Below, in pieces: positions 5,077 to 8,756 of a stretch of DNA of 8,756 nucleotides (position 1 is its first letter; the number at the start of each line of letters is the position of its first letter). The stretch spans positions 1 to 8,756 of the forward strand of contig CAMBAQ010000076.1 in NCBI GenBank assembly GCA_945863785.1, given 5' to 3'. The notes under the pieces are model-generated. The model ran no database searches and had not been told where the DNA came from. It saw only the letters and a program-made list of their open reading frames with translations. The DNA comes from Chthoniobacter flavus (GTDB lineage: Bacteria > Verrucomicrobiota > Verrucomicrobiia > Chthoniobacterales > Terrimicrobiaceae). The position numbers were made by a program, and so were the translations under genes.

Positions 5077-5096
5077 AAAGGGTCAGTCCCACATAA
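5077..5096. repeat. GGGTCAGTCCC motif directly after the third toxin
   Basis: AAAAGGGTCAGTCCCACATA nearly matches 2786-2804 (AAAAGGGTCAGTCCCTACAT). It begins within 10 nt of the toxin stop codon, the closest junction of gene and motif in the window. Confidence 0.55.
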
Positions 5097-5121
5097 GCGT
5101 ATAAAATGGAGATGAATAATC

Positions 5122-5279
5122 GATATGTTCTGAAGTTGCTTGCGCATGTATTGATGCAAAAATGTGTCTGATTTGTTGAGCGAAGCTGTCTGCGTGATAT
5201 AAGGGACGGACGGAGCCCATCCCTCCGGAAGGGGAATCGTGGGCGCGTTCCGTGACGGAGGGACCGGCTCTGTCGGTCC
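5122..5279 (+). repeat. Structured intergenic repeat, copy 7
   Basis: The 5' part (GATATGTTCTGAAGTTGC, then GATGCAAAAATGTGTCTG) leads to the core 5203-5279 (77 bp), with both arms intact. It has the GTGATATAAGGG variant just before the core, as in copy 6, so the alternative GAGGGATG/CATCCCTC pairing is lost. Confidence 0.9.
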
Positions 5280-5420
5280 GTGAATTTTCAACGGAAGCTT
5301 GGATCGCGTTTTTTTGGATTGCAGTCGGTGTGCATTTTCTTGCATTTTGAAAAATCTCAAGTCATAGTCAGTGCAAAAGGTGGCTGTAAAAGACCGTCTG
5401 GAAAAGCAATTATTATTTTT

Positions 5421-5568
5421 CTGAAAATGCTGCAGATGATGTGCATGCAAAAGCGCCTAGTTTGTTCTGCGAAGCTGTCTGAGGGATGTATGGGACGGAC
5501 GGAGCCCATCCCTCCGGAAGGGGAATCGTGGGCGCGTTCCGTGACGGATGGACCGGCTCTGTCGGTCC
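5421..5568 (+). repeat. Structured intergenic repeat, copy 8
   Basis: The core is 5492-5568 (77 bp). The loop equals that of copy 7. One right-arm substitution (CGGATGG for CGGAGGG) breaks a pair in the long hairpin without a compensating change in the left arm. Confidence 0.9.
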
Positions 5569-5710
5569 GTGAATTTTCAACGGAAGCTTGGATCGCGTTT
5601 TTTTGGATTGCAGTCAGTGTGCATTTTCTTGCATTTTGAAAAAATCTCAAGTCATAGGCAGTGCAAAAGGTGGCTGTAAAAGACCGCCTGGAAAAGCAAT
5701 TATTATTTTT

Positions 5711-5859
5711 CTGAAAATGCTGCAGATGATGTGCATGCAAAATGTGCCTGATTTGTTCTGCGAAGCTGTCTGAGGGATGTATGGGACGGACGGAGCCCAT
5801 CCCTCCGGGGGGGATATCGAGGGCGCGTTCAGTTGCGGAGGGACCGGCTCTGTCGGTCC
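5711..5859 (+). repeat. Structured intergenic repeat, copy 9
   Basis: The core is 5783-5859 (77 bp). Both arms are intact, but the loop is divergent (GGGGGGATATCGAGGGCGCG, then TTCAGTTG). This is the last copy; the repeats stop 185 nt before the peptidase gene. Confidence 0.9.
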
Positions 5860-5904
5860 GTGAACATCTGCATCAAAAGCGCATCAAGGGGGGGCGAGTG
5901 TGAC

Positions 5905-6048
5905 ATGGTGATCCGGTTTTTATCGGAATCGACTTCCGAAAGCGATAGCGCGTTGTGCGTGATTGGGTGCCGAATGCGGGTTAAGTTTGATAAATTCGGC
6001 TTAAAGTTTTCGACAAATCAACCGATACTCGATAGTATCATCTTATGA
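5905..6048 (+). CDS. Possible small upstream ORF (47 codons) overlapping the peptidase start
   Basis: ATG 5905 opens a 47-residue frame (MVIRFLSESTSESDSALCVI...) that stops at TGA 6046-6048. The stop overlaps the peptidase ATG (6045) in the same ATGA arrangement used by the TA pairs here. A G-rich stretch (5888-5894) precedes the start at an acceptable distance, but is not a clear Shine-Dalgarno site. The peptide resembles nothing I know. It could be a leader peptide that couples translation to the peptidase gene, or chance. Confidence 0.25.
   Translation: MVIRFLSESTSESDSALCVIGCRMRVKFDKFGLKFSTNQPILDSIIL
6024..6039. promoter_or_regulatory. Hairpin or operator-like inverted repeat just before the peptidase start
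   Basis: GATACT (6024-6029), CGAT, AGTATC (6034-6039) is a perfect 6-bp inverted repeat ending five bases before ATG 6045, where a ribosome-binding site would be expected and none is visible. In RNA it would cover the ribosome-landing zone; in DNA it could be a repressor site. The role is inferred from position only. Confidence 0.35.
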
Positions 6049-8756
6049 AGATTTGTTCCTTCCTACCCTTTGCCAAAAAAAGCGTATTTTGTTTTGTTGC
6101 GATTGAATTTTTATCCTTCATTTTCGCGATGGATGCCCAAGCGCAGAATAGGGTTGGGACTGGCTTGGTGCCACCCACAGCAGAGCAAGCTTCATGGATG
6201 GAGCGAAAGGCGCAGCGCGTCAAGTCAGTCCAGTATAACGCGCTTGGCGTTGAGCGTATAAACAGGCATCTTAGGTCTAGGGGCCAATCTGAAGTGTCTC
6301 TTGAAGCAGCATCAGTCGGGCAAGAGGTGATCCCCGCATCATCTGGGACAAGTGTCTCGAATGCCAGCGCGTCGGCTTCACTAATGGGGGCAGACAGCTA
6401 TCGCGCTGGGCGACTTATTGATTTTCTTGAGCCGGTTTCAGTCCTTCCCACTCTTCCTGCGGATGTCGACAATAGCACGCTTCCTTACTTTCCTCCTATA
6501 CGCAGCCAAGGCGGCATTGGTTCCTGTGCTTGTTGGGCGAGTGCTTATTATATGGGGACACACAATCTCGGATTGGCTCGAAACATAAATGGCCGCGATC
6601 CTAACAACAATAACACTAAGCTTTCTCCCAAGTGGTGCTACAACATGATCAACGGCGGAAGGGATGCTGGGTCGTGGTTTTCAAGTGCATTTGAATTGAT
6701 GCTGAATAATGGCGTGCCCTCATGGGCGGATTTTCCTTACGACGAGAACTATCTGGAATGGCCTACCGACCCTGCTGTATGGAGACGTGCTATTAGCAAC
6801 CGCTTTTCTTCGGCGGGGCAAGTCGATGATGTAGATACCGCCACTGGACTTAACAACCTCAAAGCCATGCTAAATAATGGCTATGTCTGTGTCTTTGCGA
6901 CTAACGTTTATGGTTGGCAGTATCAGTCGGCTGGTAATGACCCCTCCACGTCGCTGGACGATGGGTTTGTTGGTAAGCAGGTTTGCGCTTTTGTCAAAAC
7001 GATTTGGAGCGGACACGCCATGACAGTGGTGGGGTACAATGACAATATATGGGTCGATTTGAATAAAAATGGCTTGGTCGATATCGGGGAAAAAGGAGCC
7101 CTGCGAATCGCTAACTCTTGGGGAACCTATTGGGGCGATAGCGGCTTTACTTGGCTGGCGTATGATGCCTTGAAGGCTCTTTCTGCTGTTTATAGCGCGG
7201 ATAACACATCTCGCGAGGGGGCATGGTGGTATAACGCCGCCTATTACATCATTGCGCGGCCATCCTATACTCCGACTAAACTGGGGCAGTTTACGCTTAA
7301 CACCCAAGTAAGAAGCCAGATAAATGCGCGAGTGGGGCGCTCCTCCACAACGTCCACCACACCTTCCTTGCTTTGGCAAAGTGGAGCATTGAACTACCAA
7401 GGGGGGAACTGGAGCTTTCTTGGAACCACATCTTCGGTCAACGGGACGTTTGTGTTTGACATGAGCGATCTATCACCAGTCGATGGGAATCGCTATTACG
7501 TCTATCTTAGCGATAATGCTGCAGGTTCGCCGCTTACGATTTCAGATTTTCGCATTACCGATGCGAGTGGGGGCACGCTAGCCACCGCAAACTCCTTTAC
7601 GGGTATTCCAGGGGTCGCCGACAATGCAACCATTCGCGCTTACGCAGACGTTTCGCCAACGCCAACGCCAACGCCAACGCCAACACCAACGCCAACGCCA
7701 ACGCCAACTTTAAATTACACTGTTACCACTTTTGCTGGTTCTGGTTATCAAGGTTCGATTAATGGAACAGGAACTGGGGCGACTTTCACTTACCCGTCGG
7801 GAGCGGCTGTAGATCTTAGCGGGAATATTTATGTAGCAGATACGTATGGTAACAAAATCCGCAAGATCAACCCGTCGGGTGTTGTCACGACGCTGGCTGG
7901 TTCGGGAACGGCAGGCTTTGCGGATGGCAATGGGGCATTGGCCAGATTTTATAGACCAGAGGCTGTTGCTGTAGATGGTAACGGGACGGTTTATGTTGCA
8001 GATACCTTCAATAACAGGATTCGCAAGATCACCTCGATGGGGCTCGTCTCTACTCTCGCTGGATCGGGAGTCCAAGGTTTCGCCGATGGCTCAGGGGTTG
8101 ATGCGCGCTTTTATGCGCCAAGAGGTGTTGCTTTGGATGAAGCCGGAAACGTGTATGTTACAGATTATTTAAACAACAGGGTGCGGAAAATAACACCTTC
8201 AGCCATTGTTTCTACTTTAGCCGGCTCGGGGGTGCAAGGTTCCGCCAATGGAATAGGGACTGCCGCGACATTCAATAGGCCTAGGGGGCTGGCGCTTGAT
8301 GGAAATCTTAATGTTTATGTGACCGAAGATTCAAGCCACAGAATCCGTAAGATCACGCCTAGTGGTGCGGTCTCGACTTTCGCTGGCTCAGGGGTGGCGG
8401 GTTTTATCGATGGGGTCGGCTCCCAGGCTCGTTTCAACTTGCCATCGGGAGTTGCTGTTGACTCGGGTGGAAATGTATATGTAGCAGATAGATATAATAA
8501 AAAAATACGAAAAATAACAAGCTCGGGATTTGTGTCGACTATCGCCGGAACGGGTACGAGTGGCTCTAATGATGGAGTTGGGAGTGTGGCGCGATTTTCG
8601 GAACCGACTGGGGTGGCGGTAAATAGAAGTGGGATTATTTATGTGGCCGACTTTGCTAATCACAAAATTCGTAAACTAACTCCGACACCGACTCCGACTC
8701 CGACACCGACTCCGACACCGACTCCGACTCCGACTCCGACTCCGACTCCGACTCCG
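6045..8756 (+). CDS. Secreted papain-family (C1) cysteine peptidase with NHL-repeat propeller (3' partial)
   Basis: The frame starts at ATG 6045 and stays open to the window edge (904 codons). Residues 1-33 form a signal peptide: KK at 11-12, a hydrophobic core and a likely cut after AQA33. A pro-region follows. The peptidase domain spans about 140-410: Gln155 (oxyanion hole) and Cys161 in SQGGIGSCACWASAYY, His324 in SGHAMTVVGY, and Asn357 in IANSWGTYWG, so the C1A triad is complete. Between His and Asn lies DLNKNGLVDIGE (338-349), which fits a calcium-binding EF-hand loop. Residues about 415-537 form a beta-rich domain I cannot name. A Pro-Thr linker (538-555) leads to six 54-residue NHL-type repeats, then a second Thr-Pro linker. 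It probably acts outside the cytoplasm as a protease held near a binding partner by the propeller. Substrate, anchor and C-terminus are not visible. Confidence 0.9.
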   Translation, partial: MKICSFLPFAKKSVFCFVAIEFLSFIFAMDAQAQNRVGTGLVPPTAEQASWMERKAQRVKSVQYNALGVERINRHLRSRGQSEVSLEAASVGQEVIPASSGTSVSNASASASLMGADSYRAGRLIDFLEPVSVLPTLPADVDNSTLPYFPPIRSQGGIGSCACWASAYYMGTHNLGLARNINGRDPNNNNTKLSPKWCYNMINGGRDAGSWFSSAFELMLNNGVPSWADFPYDENYLEWPTDPAVWRRAISNRFSSAGQVDDVDTATGLNNLKAMLNNGYVCVFATNVYGWQYQSAGNDPSTSLDDGFVGKQVCAFVKTIWSGHAMTVVGYNDNIWVDLNKNGLVDIGEKGALRIANSWGTYWGDSGFTWLAYDALKALSAVYSADNTSREGAWWYNAAYYIIARPSYTPTKLGQFTLNTQVRSQINARVGRSSTTSTTPSLLWQSGALNYQGGNWSFLGTTSSVNGTFVFDMSDLSPVDGNRYYVYLSDNAAGSPLTISDFRITDASGGTLATANSFTGIPGVADNATIRAYADVSPTPTPTPTPTPTPTPTPTLNYTVTTFAGSGYQGSINGTGTGATFTYPSGAAVDLSGNIYVADTYGNKIRKINPSGVVTTLAGSGTAGFADGNGALARFYRPEAVAVDGNGTVYVADTFNNRIRKITSMGLVSTLAGSGVQGFADGSGVDARFYAPRGVALDEAGNVYVTDYLNNRVRKITPSAIVSTLAGSGVQGSANGIGTAATFNRPRGLALDGNLNVYVTEDSSHRIRKITPSGAVSTFAGSGVAGFIDGVGSQARFNLPSGVAVDSGGNVYVADRYNKKIRKITSSGFVSTIAGTGTSGSNDGVGSVARFSEPTGVAVNRSGIIYVADFANHKIRKLTPTPTPTPTPTPTPTPTPTPTPTPTP
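7656..7709 (+). repeat. Hexanucleotide tandem repeat coding a (PT)9 linker
   Basis: Nine CCAAC(G/A/T) units encode Pro-Thr nine times between the beta-rich domain and the NHL repeats. The unit is a multiple of three, so slippage would change linker length without breaking the frame. Confidence 0.95.
7737..8678 (+). repeat. Six in-frame NHL repeats (162 bp each)
   Basis: Repeats start at 7737, 7899, 8061, 8223, 8385 and 8547. Each of the first five is exactly 54 codons with the plan GSG..G..(D/N)G.G..A.F..P.G.A.D..GN.YVAD...N.IRKI...G.VST.A; the last stops after IRKL at 44 codons. Six NHL units are enough for one closed six-bladed beta-propeller, used for binding proteins, RNA or ligands. DNA identity between units is modest, so these are old repeats. 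Confidence 0.9.
8679..8756 (+). repeat. Thr-Pro hexanucleotide repeat at the window edge
   Basis: Thirteen AC(T/A)CCG units encode (TP)13 and run off the right edge. The codon choice differs from the first linker (CCG for Pro, ACT/ACA for Thr, against CCA and ACG), so this array expanded independently. Another domain presumably follows. Confidence 0.95.

Larger units (their letters stand above)
5281..5860. repeat. Direct tandem duplication, units of 289 and 291 bp
   Basis: Unit A is 5281-5569 and unit B is 5570-5860. Both begin TGAATTTTCAACGGAAGC and run through the same spacer into a repeat copy. Differences in the first 180 bp are few: GTCGGTG/GTCAGTG, one extra A in a homopolymer, CATAGTC/CATAGGC and CCGTCTG/CCGCCTG. 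The copies diverge more only near the hairpin loop of copy 9. Unequal recombination between repeat copies 7, 8 and 9 explains this. No gene is visible in the spacer. Confidence 0.92.

Noticed and set aside
491..5860. Integron attC sites
   Set aside because: The repeats are imperfect palindromes after gene cassettes, but no paired RYYYAAC/GTTRRRY core sites are seen and no integrase gene is in the window. The analogy is kept only as a comparison.
491..5860. CRISPR array
   Set aside because: Repeats are about 75-170 bp, irregularly spaced, and separated by genes or shared spacers, unlike CRISPR repeat-spacer units.
6870..7400. Minus-strand frame of 176 codons inside the peptidase gene, and similar ones at 7710-8075 and 8388-8663
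   Set aside because: They are antisense to a strongly supported peptidase and NHL coding frame and show no protein family features.

Overview
This 8.76-kb window looks like an accessory stretch of a bacterial chromosome. It shows no rRNA, tRNA, phage or plasmid genes. The taxon cannot be fixed from the sequence. Moderate GC content, few clear Shine-Dalgarno sites upstream of genes, a large secreted protein with Pro-Thr linkers and NHL repeats, and many PIN-domain toxins together suggest a Gram-negative environmental bacterium, possibly of the Verrucomicrobiota. That placement is a low-confidence inference.

Layout. 2-406 is the 3' end of a Gly/Ala/Thr/Ser-rich surface-type protein, closed by a textbook intrinsic terminator (432-462). 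From about 490 to 5860 the DNA is a mosaic of small genes and repeats. Nine copies of one structured repeat, all in the same orientation, lie at about 491-644, 681-842, 2591-2756, 3019-3144, 3861-4037, 4118-4238, 5122-5279, 5421-5568 and 5711-5859. Between them sit a broken PIN toxin gene (1026-1307, with an in-frame stop replacing a conserved acidic residue), a 371-bp internally deleted IS4-type element with intact ends and a 9-bp target duplication (1374-1744), and three intact two-gene toxin-antitoxin modules. The modules are an RHH antitoxin plus PIN toxin (1802-2478), an AbrB/MazE-fold antitoxin plus PIN toxin (3206-3846), and another RHH plus PIN pair (about 4403-5069). All are on the + strand, with antitoxin and toxin overlapping. 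A second small motif, A-rich then GGGTCA, follows each module and often fuses to the front of the repeat.

From 6045 a long open reading frame runs off the right edge (at least 904 codons). It encodes a secreted papain-family (C1) cysteine peptidase with an EF-hand-like loop near its active site, a middle beta-type domain, a Pro-Thr linker, six NHL repeats that could form a six-bladed propeller, and the start of a second Thr-Pro linker.

How it fits together. The TA modules are self-contained stability or stress loci. Each antitoxin should hold its toxin inactive and repress the pair. The repeats give the region a cassette-like look: gene pair, GGGTCA motif, hairpin repeat, next gene pair. They are also likely substrates for recombination, as a recent 289/291-bp tandem duplication (5281-5860) shows. 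The most interesting candidate system is this repeat-bounded array of toxin-antitoxin cassettes, including one dead member.
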